Notes under the pieces: model-generated
Databases searched by the model: none
The model's input: only the letters and a program-made list of their open reading frames with translations
Told to the model about the DNA's origin: nothing
Assembly (NCBI GenBank): GCA_033980235.1
Contig: CM067067.1
Location: forward strand, 26,000,451-26,064,450
From: Diadema setosum
Taxonomy: Eukaryota; Echinodermata; Echinoidea; Diadematoida; Diadematidae
Length of the DNA: 64,000 nt
Reading direction: 5' to 3'
Shown: piece by piece, positions 13,392-24,600 of the stretch
Layout: each line of letters starts with the position of its first letter
Position numbering within the stretch: position 1 is the first letter of the stretch
Program-made: the position numbers and the translations under genes

Positions 13392-13714
13392 TGAAATCTT
13401 TGAAGTCTTCCGTGGCGGCAGAACGTTGGGTGGTAAAAGGCTTAACGGTGCACCACGTATTCTTTCTTGGGTATGTGCCATGTGGCCCTGAAAAGGGCAC
13501 AACCCACTCCCGACGTTTCGACAAGCATGTTCTTGCCGTTTACAAAAGAATGAGAATTGAAGGCCGGATTTTCCCTCCAATTTCTCATTCTCTTGAAAAT
13601 GGCAAGAACATGCTTGCCGAAACGTCAGGAGTGGGTATAGGCCCTTTTCAGGGGCCACATACATACCCAAGAAAGAATATGTGTTGCACCGTTAAGCCTT
13701 CTACCACCCAATGT
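13392..13714. mobile_element. Foldback element with histone 3'-end signals in both arms
   Basis: A 323-bp palindromic element between 9-bp direct repeats ATGTCATAA (13383-13391, 13715-13723). Each arm reads outward: histone-type stem-loop (13640-13656 on plus; 13499-13484 on minus), then CAAGAAAGA (13668-13676 on plus; 13469-13461 on minus), then gtgcaccgttaagcc. The element sits inside a LINE relic. The left end carries about 35 extra bases (tgaaatctttgaag...) not mirrored on the right. Confidence 0.8.
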
Positions 13715-13780
13715 ATGTCATAACTTTATTTTGTGATGCACAGTGGAGTATGTTATCATGTAAGGTGAACAATGTGAATG

Positions 13781-13851
13781 TTCTTTGTTATTATTGTTAT
13801 AATTATGATTATGATAATGATCATAATGATTATCATTGTCATCATTATCAT

Positions 13852-13887
<36 letters not shown>

Positions 13888-13995
13888 CAGTAGTAGTAGT
13901 AGTGATAGTATGTATGTATGTATGTATGTATGCGTGTATGTATGTGTGTGTGTATGTGTGTATGTATGTATGTATGTATGTATGTATGTATGTAT
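13781..13995. repeat. Compound microsatellite: ATTATG, AGT, TATG
   Basis: TTATGATTATGATAATG-type units, then about 17 AGT units, then a TATG/TGTG run. It directly follows the foldback element. Confidence 0.9.
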
Positions 13996-15140
13996 CTCAC
14001 TATATGTTCCAGAACCCTGTAGCTAATCTAGCTATCACCCTGAAACGAGGATTTGTTAATAGAAACGCCCCTTGCTGACCTTGTAAGATCGCCAAATGTC
14101 TCACCACATGTTGTTTATCTAGCTAGAGTTGCCTATTAACTTCTGGTTACATAATATCACGAGCTATTGTCATTCGCATAGTATAATTAGAATGTGCCTT
14201 TGTGTTCGTACGAAAATGTGTTGTTCGCGTGTGCCAATGTGAGCCGATATTTCAACGATACGACTCCACCTGACATGCCTGATGTGAAAATCACATTACA
14301 ATACACCTCCATCTGTATTTTTTTTTTTTTTGGTATGTTGTCTTTTCCAGAAAATTGGCCAAACCTAATAATTCATGATTTAAAACTTTTTAAGTAGAAC
14401 TAAGAGTTGACCTCCTAGCACCGAAAGAATACAATACAAGAATAAGTTTTTTTTTGTTTTTTTTTTCATTGAAATATCTCGAGATTCTTCAGGAGTATCA
14501 GCTTGATCAATCTCACGTATAATTGCAATGAATGTATTTAAGCCTATTTTTCTCCAGATAGATATTCCTCTGTTAGAGCAGAATCCAGCAACTGGAGTTT
14601 ACTACAAGACAACAAACAACGTGTCCGAAATTGTTGTACTGATTTGAAACACGAAAAAAAGTGTTTATCAGAGAGACAGGAAAATCTGCGACTACAGAAA
14701 TACAGAATACAACTTTTTTGTTTTGTTTTTGGCTCTCAATACCTCCCCACCTATGAATCTCGAATGTTGTCAGAGTAAGTAACATAAAAATGTTAAACAA
14801 ATACTCTAAACGTTGAGGGTTACATGTTGACTTCAACCACATTAAACACTAACACCATTCTGTATACTTGTCAAATATAAGCAGGCTACTTTGTACAGCA
14901 GAATCATTAGAGCGGTGACTTTTAGCATCATACCTTCGAAGCCGTTCACTTTGTTAGGAAAATTAAAAATATCACGTACAACGTATACAATGGCATCGAC
15001 GCTGGCACGATTCAATAAAATTGTCTGCTAGACGTTGTTTTTGGATTGAATCAGGGCCGACGATGTGCGTCATCTCGTATTTGTAATCAGATAGCGGAAA
15101 ATATTAAGGTAGAAGCAACGTTTCTGTAATTTGTACTTAC

Positions 15141-15260
15141 CTCGATGCCGCCCTTACTTGTCGTGAAAGTGAACTCGGAGAGACCGGACTTCTTGGTTAA
15201 CGGTCACTACTGGGGCGTTCTTGATCCTAACCGATAGATGCATACACAAGGAAACTGTTC
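15141..15260 (-). other. Candidate 5' UTR exon of the LolA-like gene
   Basis: On the minus strand a GC-richer stretch ends at a perfect GTAAGT donor (15140-15135). No matching coding exon exists nearby, and the next acceptor in this orientation lies directly before the LolA-like start codon at 12,109. Its upstream limit (transcription start) is not visible; 15260 is a guess. No open frame joins it, so if real it is untranslated. Confidence 0.3.
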
Positions 15261-15739
15261 CCTCTGATCATGAATCCCGCCGTTAGTGTGTCGGTGTTTG
15301 ATCAGGCTTTGCGACAGATACCAACAGGCATCTCAATCATGATGGCCTAGTCCTCGTGATCCAGCCATTGTTTGGACACGTCTCCATATACGACCATCAC
15401 AGAGTGAACTCTGGACCCATAGCCTCTCTCGACGTATCACCACATCTCCCACACCATCTCTCATTACGGCATACTTTATCAGGCTACCTGCATCTAATTC
15501 TCTTTCCGTGATGCGCACTCATTTTTGAGTGTTTGATGATATTCAACACACTCACAGCGTGTATTCAGGGTGCAAGGCCAAAAGCGGGAAGTTAATATGT
15601 GAAGAAGGAACTCCCCATGTCTCGAGTGCCATAAACTTTGACGTCGTCACATTTATTTATTTTACACAAAAAAGTAACATTATGGAGCATCTGCATAATA
15701 AATATGAATATTTTAAGCATTTGTTATTTCAAGTAGGGG

Positions 15740-15803
15740 TGGTGGGGGGGGGGGGGTGAATGGAGCCTCTCTGGTGCACCCTCCCCCCCCCCCCCCCCCC
15801 CAC
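15740..15803. repeat. Facing G run and C run
   Basis: A G run (about 14) and a C run (about 17) are separated by 28 bases and can form a hairpin or G-quadruplex. Confidence 0.8.
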
Positions 15804-16064
15804 CCTCGTCTCACCCAACTTTTTACCCTCTCTTTTTGTTGGTGTTGACATGGGAAATAGATCGGAGACCACTCAAGAAATGGCTCCGTGTAGAGCAGGG
15901 TGACGCTTTCTTCCGAGGTCTGTCGCCAGCAGGAGGGCTAGTTCCTCCAGTGCGCCTGCGAAATTATTTCATGTCTATAGACGTAATCTTCCCTCTTGCA
16001 AGAAACACACGGTGGTCAAAGCGCCCTCTCTTGTTTTCTTTCTCCGGACAAAAGGGTTGCTTTT

Positions 16065-16400
16065 TAGGTTATTCCAGAGGTTCGTTATTCCGAAGGTTCC
16101 CAAAAAATTGAGTGAGGTTCTTTATTCCAAAGGTTCATTTCTCCGAAAGTGAAATAAGGTGTGTCATTAAGAAGGTTCGTCTATACGTACGTTCTTTTCG
16201 TTTTCGGATCTACGAACCTTTGGAATAATGAACCCCTTTTCATTTTGGAATTAACGAACCTTCAGATTAAGTTAACGAACCTTTGGAATAACGCCAAAAT
16301 TGTTAACGAACCATATTTTGTTTTCGCCATCTAGGTGCACGGAGTTCGTGTGTTTCAGAATCATTTATTTCATTTTCGGATTAATGACCATTTGGAATAA
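16065..16400. repeat. Clustered direct and inverted GGTTCGTTATTCCGAA words
   Basis: Plus copies (ggttcgttattccgaaggtt, ggttctttattccaaaggtt, ggttcatttctccgaa) at 16,065-16,160 face inverted copies (cgaacctttggaataatgaa, aacgaacctttggaataac) at 16,205-16,300. It abuts the SINE. Confidence 0.65.
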
Positions 16401-16406
16401 CCAATA

Positions 16407-16771
16407 GGGCGGTGATTTGGCTCAATCGGTAGCGCGTCTGCCTCCAGATCCAAAGGACCCGGGTTCGATTCAGGAGTCTATTTGAGTAATGTTGTGTGTA
16501 ATCATACCGTCCCCTCTAGCAAGAGGCAAAACAGTCTGTCTGTCGGATAGGACATTTAATGGAGGTTACTAAATATTGTGTGAGAGAGTCACAACTCATG
16601 CACGTAAGATCCCGCTTCATCCATTCATCGCAAAGCGCAGGGTGCATAGCCCGGTGAGGTGGTCTCGCCTCACATCAAACTGGACCCCATGGAAAATCCC
16701 ACTGAGCTGCGGAATATGGGCTATCCAGCCATCTTCTCATATGGAAAAATAAAACGAACAAACAACAAACA
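16407..16771 (+). mobile_element. tRNA-derived SINE
   Basis: A-box-like TGGCTCAATCGGTAGCGCG (16419-16437) and B box GGTTCGATTC (16462-16471) form a tRNA-like head with Pol III promoter elements. An unrelated body of about 270 bases follows, with a tail of A-rich repeats (aaaacgaacaaacaacaaac). The anticodon stem does not fold, so this is not a functional tRNA. Confidence 0.75.
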
Positions 16772-18060
16772 GCATCACTTGAGATACATCCCTTTACATC
16801 GTTAACCAAGTCAGGCACCTTGATATCCCTTTCTATGTATCATAACCCCTCTACTCACACATGCCCCGTGACTGCAAATAATCTTTGATTTGACATGATT
16901 TTTCCGAACCGATTCATCTTTTTCTGTAGAATGTGAGTCTTTTTCGTGATTGATATCTCTCTTTTCTTTCAGCAAGTCCCAAAGTCCAATGGCATTGTGT
17001 GTCATTAGTTTTATCAAGGCCAGCATGATATAAAGTACATTTTTCAAAAGCACCACCGCCAAATTTTGAGACTCAATAAGCAAGCGTATTCCTCGAATTA
17101 AAGCTCGATCTGCAGCACAATATCACTAGGGAAGTGGTCTCCCTGGTATACACCAAGACAGCATGGATATGCAAACATTTCATCACGTACGTAACGTTTC
17201 AAAATGTCGCCTTGGCCTCCCTTGGAACACCATCAGCACTTCGACGCATTGCTAACGGAAACCATTCTTACGTACGATTAAAACAGGATTTTCTTTTGTC
17301 TCATATGCTGCCATCTACGGTGACGGGATGTCCCTTTGACGGTGTGTGTGTGGGGGGGGGGGGGGGGTGTCGTGGTAAAGGGGAAGGGAAGAGGAAAATT
17401 TTCTCACATGTATTCTTTTTTATGTCATTCTCTGCGATGGAATCATATACCTACATTATGAGGGAAAGTACATTAACATTCATTGTGTTACGATTAATTA
17501 CATCTTAATTTGTCCTATATTATTGCATGTCATATAGGCATCCCTATGTTTCTTTGTTCGTTTGTTTGTTTGAAGTCCTTTCTTTTTCGTTTGTCTGTGT
17601 TTGGGGCTATGTATGATGATTTTTTCCTTTTCTCTCTTTAATTCAGCACAACGGTTTCTCTGTCATAGTATGTTTTACTAGAATCTGTATCATTTGTATC
17701 TTGTTTCTGTCTGAGACTCATATACGAACATTTTTTTTTCTTTTTTTACCCGTGGTGCATGTGGCTATGATTAGGAAGAGGACTTCAGAGAATGGAAAAG
17801 ACATCGGACTTATTTTGATTTGCATTGTTGCATATTAGACGTTAGAGCTTAAATCAGTTACAATCATTCATTCCTTCTTAATGAAACAATTTGTGTAAAC
17901 GATGGTAAGGACCTTATGATATCGATCTACAGTTTAAAAAAAAAAATCACAAACCTTTCCCGAAAATATTATATTTTGTCCAGTAAACTTTGATTTTCTT
18001 TTTTTTTTTGTCAAGAAGGACAGATAAAGGCCAGCGAATATGTATACTCTTCTATAAAAT

Positions 18061-18145
18061 AACACACATACAAATAAACACACGGACACATACACACACG
18101 CACGCACACGCACACACACACACACACACACGCACACACACACGG
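18061..18145. repeat. CA/CG-containing microsatellite
   Basis: Mostly ACAC with interspersed CGCA. Confidence 0.9.
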
Positions 18146-21100
18146 CTTTATTTTGTCAGGGCATATCGTAACCATACGCCCGTCTTCGAGAGCTCACAGC
18201 ACGATGAATAAACAAAGTCAAGAACTCTTTCAACAGTTATGGTACCACCTCAAGCTATTTTACAAAAATATTTGGTTTATCAACATTGATACTGTCGATT
18301 GCTGACATTTGAAAGGGTGACAATCCACTCAGCCACCTGACTAGACTGCTCACAATCATTCCCCACATTTGATTTCTTCGCAAGCAGTAGTGAACAGTCT
18401 ATTATCTTTTTTTTTGGTTTTATTTTTGATAAAAGGAAACTACAAAGTTTAATCCTCGATCAAGACAAAGAGTGTTCTAAATATCTGACTTCATTTGCTT
18501 CGACATCTTCCGCAGGATGTTTCAATACTAATGGATAATAAATATGTCATGATGGAAAAGTGAGATGTGCTGAAACACAGTCACAACGCCTTGGCTTAAT
18601 GCCGAACCCTAACCATAATCATAGCCTGCTCACAACGTATTCCATCAAGGGAAATGGGGGAGGGGGGGGGGGGGTTGGGACATTCCAAAAGACTCCTGTG
18701 TTTATTTTTGGGGTGTGGTTCCTGTAAGGGAGAAACCAATTAAGATCATCGATGTAGGAACTTTGCGTTGGTTACACTTTACAGGGTTTTTGTTTCGCTC
18801 ACTTTTATTGTATCGCGACAGTCCAATCGGTCATCCACCTTACCCTTTAAACGACATCTTTACATGGATTTCACCTTTAACTGATTTCTTCTCTTCCAAA
18901 TTTGAGCGAGATGGTAGGCATTACCTACCAATTTTTGACAAACCATGCGTTTGTCTAAAATAGCTATTTCCAGTACTCTAAACACGCGTTCCCAAGGACA
19001 TAGCATATAAGTTTGAAAGGGGGGGGGGGGGGGGTAGAGTACATCTATGGCTAGAAGATTTGTTCTGAATGAGGAATATGGAACCATCTTAAATGAATAT
19101 TTCAATAGATGAATCAAAACATAAATACACAACTGAATGAACAAACAAACAAGTAAATACTTCATAAGCATAAAACGGACTTTCTTTTTCAGCTTTCTTT
19201 CTTTTTTGTACAAAAACACTGACGTATGATCATCGTGTGTATACTGTTTTCTCCTACCTAAGTTGCATCGTTATGCTGTATGCCAAATCAAGTTGTGTGA
19301 TTTTTTTTTTATTTGTGACCAAACCAAATTAAAGCAATGAGCAATATCCTTGGTCATATCAACACAAAATGTAACTAATTTCGCTTGTCGAGAATGTCAC
19401 ACCAACGTAGCGCAATTAGCGTCACCTGCATGCCATCATGTTTGGTTTCAACGTCAAAATTACGAACCAGGAAGTTATGTCAGAGTTGTTTAATACATTT
19501 CAATTGCTACCACACTGTTTCTACATTATACACTATTACCTTTATTGGGATAGCTGTTCTTAATCGCAATTTAGCAGCTATCTGCATGGTTGTTCAGTAT
19601 AGTTACGAATTCAAGATGTCGTAGTCCATGACAGGGAACTAAACCGGCCGGAGTCACGATGTATGGGAGTGCTCGGTCTGGAGTATTTTTGTTGTTTACA
19701 ACTTAGGTTACTCAAACTGTTAACTAATTGGGACCCAATGTAAACAAGCTTGCTGCATAGAGAGTCCACCCAGCGTATAACAAGGGTCTTCTTCTAAACA
19801 CTGTGTTTCGGTATTGCTGGTCCGAGATTATGGTCTCCGAGAAGTCAGTGTACTTTGCATACTTGCAACAGAATCCCCTAATATTGCCGTCGGAGAAGGC
19901 AAACAAAAACAGGGACAGTCTTCTTATTCATGTGCACTGTGCAGGTTCCATTATTATGCGGAATTCCTGATGAGGTGCGACTGGGCATTGCGTCTTGGTG
20001 TACGTCTTCGGATACATGACAATAGCTACCCATTCATACGTGTCTCCGTCCTTTTATGCTTCAGTTGTAGATCTACCTGGGCTCAATCTGAACACAGAAG
20101 AATAGTCAAGCCTGCAACGTATTCTACGTGTCGTAATCGGGTGAAGACAGGGGGAGGTGATCACCTCTCTAAGTGAAGATGAACACTAGGGGGGCGATAA
20201 CATTCTGCTGCAGCTTCGACTGTTCTTTCTCAAGAGACAGGAACTACAGTTGTTACTTGATGGACATCATGGAATCCGCCAAAGCACGAGAAATCAGCCA
20301 TCGATGCCTTTCTGACGTGGCGTAACGTGTACCAGGTACCATGTATTACATTAGCAATACAGTACATGCAAGTATAGGCTAATGCCGTCCAAAACAGTAA
20401 GCCTCCGTTACAGGTGGATACTGTAGATCATCCATAAAGCACAGCACGGATGGTAAGGCATACTTATAAAACTACAAGAGCGTTCCTTTCTGTACAAAAG
20501 AGGTCTCTGTATTAGTAAGAAATGTGTTGAGTGGAGATTTACAGCGTAGATAATTAGCGATCTTTTTAGTTATCATCCAACCATCCAACATACACAATCT
20601 AACATAAAAAAAGACCAATTTAGATTCTGTAGGCTGCGCCAGATCGTGTTTGAGAAACCTGATGTATTTCTCGCTTTAAAATTCTTCGGAAACTTTGCAT
20701 CATGATCTAAATCGGCGAACATTACAGCATTGCAGCCCCCCTTTTTTGTTAATGCACATACAAAATATACCAATTAACACATACATTGTTATTATCGAAT
20801 TGATATAGGCCCTGCATGTATATTTTCTCTTGTTGCCTACATGGAAAGAGATATTCCAAAGGAATTCAAGAATTCGATTAGCGATAACTAGTAAACAGTT
20901 GGCATCGTGTTATTGCCCCGAATTTATGTCTTACCTGTGACCCCATTATTTCACGGAAAGCAGTATTTTTCTGTTACTCCTGTACCTCATGACGACATGA
21001 TTATAATTACTAGACTACATGTTTGCCAATTTAAATCCACAAACGAGAGGTGATATTTCGTTTGAATAATTTTCTATGATATTAGATATACTAATACCTG

Positions 21101-21665
21101 ATATTGTTGGCCTTAAATGTTGAATAGTTTTTGCTATTAATGTCCTTTTACTCACATGACCAAATGGAGGAAAAGAAAATAATTTTGACAGCAAAACAAG
21201 ACTTGCACCCTCTGGGAGGGAATTTGATTCATTCATATCTATTAAAAAATGTCGAAATTATTTCAATTTTTTTCAGACAAATTATTCATCTATCATTTCA
21301 CTTTGATTATTTCAAATTATCAGTTTTTCAAATCATGACTGCCCCAAAGTGCATACAAATTTTATCCCTTTCTGTGATTTAATTTCTTGTATTGGCCGTA
21401 TTTGCGTACAGCAGTCAAAAAAAAAGTTTGTGAATACGAACGCTTTGAAATTCAATGCCTTGAAAATATAATGTTGATAATCTGAAACTGAGTCGTAACA
21501 GGTAAGTTGTGTGTACACGATGTTCATGACTCTGAAGGGATGATTCTGAAACGTTTGACACGAGGACAGTGCTGACTTGTAATATGTTCAGTGAAATCTT
21601 GTCTTCTCACTTTTCGCACAGGTCATTACATCTTCTGAAAACACGCCTAGACCGAGGGAAACACA

Positions 21666-24600
21666 ATGAATGTTCCAAGGGTTCGCTACCTATTCTTCTT
21701 GATCATTGTTCTTCACTGTCTCGCCCTCGCTGTATTGATTTCTTTATGGACCCAGATTAGAGTCTTTTGTAAGTCGTAATGAAAACGTCTTTGCAGTCAT
21801 TGGATTAACGGTCATTTGATGTGACTAAATTTTTAGACTTGAATTGAAATTACTCTCAAGAATCCTCCTGCAAAGCAGTACTGTCACTACATCGGGAAGA
21901 AGTAATCTGCCCATATTACTCTCGTCATAATTGCGTATCTTATGTCATGCTCATAATCATGTCAGATAACCGTCGTTAGCAATCCCTTTTCGATGTAAGA
22001 GTAATTGATCACTGCACTAACCTTTACTAATACTTCTAAAGCATTGATAAGAAATGGTTGATAGCCAAAACAACAAACGTTTGTGATGGAAGCATTTCAA
22101 ACTTACTTGTCAAACAACCAACGATTTTTTTTTGTCAATATTGTTTCTGCTGCACAGTAAACAACAATTTATTAGTTGCTAATGGAGTCAGTTATGTACC
22201 AAGTAATCGTTTAAACGTGGAACGAATATAAATATCATTTTTCATGTATCTTAGGGTACGATAGCTGATACCATTTGCTGATCATTGTAACTCAAATTGC
22301 GCAAAGCACACACGGCTGGAATCATTATTTTTTCCCCAATTTTACAATGCGTATGAGTGTGTATTTGTGTGTGTTATCATGCAGTTGTTTCAAGCCATGT
22401 CATAAACGTGAAAACTGGTAATGAGATATCACTAATTGTGGCCGGTGGCCCTGACACTAATGCTGTAGAGGAAGCTACTAAAGTATATTTACGTCGAATC
22501 AGCCGAAATAAGATAAGATTGTCACTCCTTTTTCTCTCCTCCATCCCCTCGGTCCATCTCTGCGCCGCCTTCTTCCCGCCTTCTGCGCCGCCCTGTTCAA
22601 TCGTCTGCTTTGGCCGCTAGTGTCGGATGAATCCCCAACGTCAGGTGGAGGAAGAGTAGTTTTGGCCGAAGAGAGGAGGTCTGGTTTCTCTTCACGGAAC
22701 ATCACAAATATCATCTACCGGGTATCAGACGACATCACTCCAGGAATACATACAAACCAGCGAAATCAAGTAAGTTTTGGACCTCCTTTTTCTGGTATCT
22801 GATCCCATTTAATCTGTCAACGGATTTACTCGTTAGGTAATCAACCGTCCGTTTCAATTCGATTTCTCTCTCTCTCTCTCTGTCTCTTTCTCTGTTGTTC
22901 TTTAGAGATGAAAGTAGGTATTTAAAGTCTAACTTTGATCAGTGTTTTAATTTTGTGTTGCGTGCACGTACAATTGTGATACAACAGTCGTACATTACGA
23001 CTATTGGAGACACCAATTAAGATGTAGTGCGTCTTTACTCCAGGAGATATTCTGAAAGCTTAATAAATCAATGCGCATGCGCTGCATACATGGGATTTTG
23101 AAGACCATGTCCATGCGCTTAGTCCTTCATCCATGCACACCTTAAACTGTGGTCACACATTCGTATTGTTACTATTGACTTCTACCTGTCTTGATTAAGA
23201 GACAAATGACATGAGCTCATGGTTCTCCCTCTGGTCTTGTGGTATAGTCCAATTCTAGCCAAAAAGGTGTCTTTCTGCGATTGAAATAGAGTTACGTGTA
23301 AGGCATAATGCACAATGAGATACTAGTATGGTAGAATCTTCTGTCAGATTTGCCTGATAAACTGCTTTCATTTTTCTTCCAAATTTCAGCAGTGGGCCCC
23401 TGTTACATGTATTATTTCCTCACTCATATGATATTGTCGGATAATACGATTACGAAAGTATAGCATGTTTGATTTTACTAAGAAAATGAGACATACCCTC
23501 ATTGCATTATAATATTTCAAACACTTGCAGTTCACAACCAAGAGCAGCTCAACTGATGTTGAGATATCATGGGAGACAGTGCAGGCTAGACGACTGTCAA
23601 CTTTGAGAGAGGCCTGCCTCAGGTATCCTTATCTCTCCAGCAACATATCAGACGTAATCCGCACCAACCCAGGACACCTGTGGCCGTTCATCGTTGACGA
23701 CAAACATCGTTTCATCTACGCCAGCGTTGGAGAAATCGCGTCCACGAATTGGAAGAAGGCGATCCTTGTTCTCGCTGGGAAATATGATCGCGTTGAAGAC
23801 GTGCCTGACTCGCTGGCGAGGAAGGCTCATGTTATGCGCAAACTGAAACATTACACTGCGCAAGAAATCGAGACTCGCCTTCGTCACTACAAGAAATTCC
23901 TTTTCGTGAGGGATCCGTACGTGCGCGTCCTGTCCGCCTACAAAACGAAATTCATGCAGCCCGTGGAGTGGTTCCAGCGAAAATTCGGGCAGAAAATAAT
24001 CCGGCACTATCGAGATGAAGGTGACGAAAGATCAACGGAAAATACGGTAACATTCAGGGAATTTGTGAGAGCCATTTCCGACAAGAGCCTGAATGTCGTC
24101 GAGAAGCACTGGATGCCCGTGTATCAAACAGCCCTACCTTGTGATATAGAATTCGACTTTATCGGGAAGCTAGAAACGGTAAGACAAGATGCAGATGAAA
24201 TCCTTCGGGCTCTGAAAGTGGACCAGCTTGTGCACCTTGAAGAGAGGGATAATGCCTCACATGTCACGGAGACAGAGTTTCGACGCTTTTACTCGCAGTT
24301 ATCGGAAGAGGACATGCATGGTATTCAGGAGCTGTATAAGCCGGACTTCGACTTATTTGGATACAACTCTACGCTAAAACTGGTGAGTCGTTTCATTTCT
24401 TTTTGCATTCTTTACCCCCTTCAATGAATACAGCACATAACACAGGTAGATAAATAAGCATTTAAGTGCTTGCGTATATGATATACCTTTGAAGCGAATA
24501 CGGTACTTATCCATTCATTTGCTCTTTCATGCCGAATTTCGTAGCGATGTAAGCTGTCAATCCGACAATTTAGATATGACTATAATGTTCCAAATACTCC

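Larger units (their letters stand above)
15261..21665. other. Intergenic region between the LolA-like and sulfotransferase genes
   Basis: No coding exon could be supported here. It contains the G/C-run pair, the GGTTCGTTATTCC cluster, the SINE, several G runs (17,352-17,368; 18,660-18,676; 19,019-19,034) and a CA repeat. The longer open frames lack any recognisable domain or splice context. Confidence 0.6.

Noticed and set aside
13600..13660. Possible hammerhead ribozyme, suggested by CGAAACGTC words in the foldback element
   Set aside because: I could not find the required CTGATGA core next to it on either strand.
16407..16480. Functional tRNA gene
   Set aside because: A and B boxes are present, but the anticodon stem does not pair and a SINE body and tail follow.
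17134..17508. A 124-residue plus frame
   Set aside because: It crosses a TG/G homopolymer run and has no known motif.
19814..20176. A 120-residue plus frame
   Set aside because: No recognisable domain, no matching splice partners, and no signal or repeat pattern. Treated as chance.
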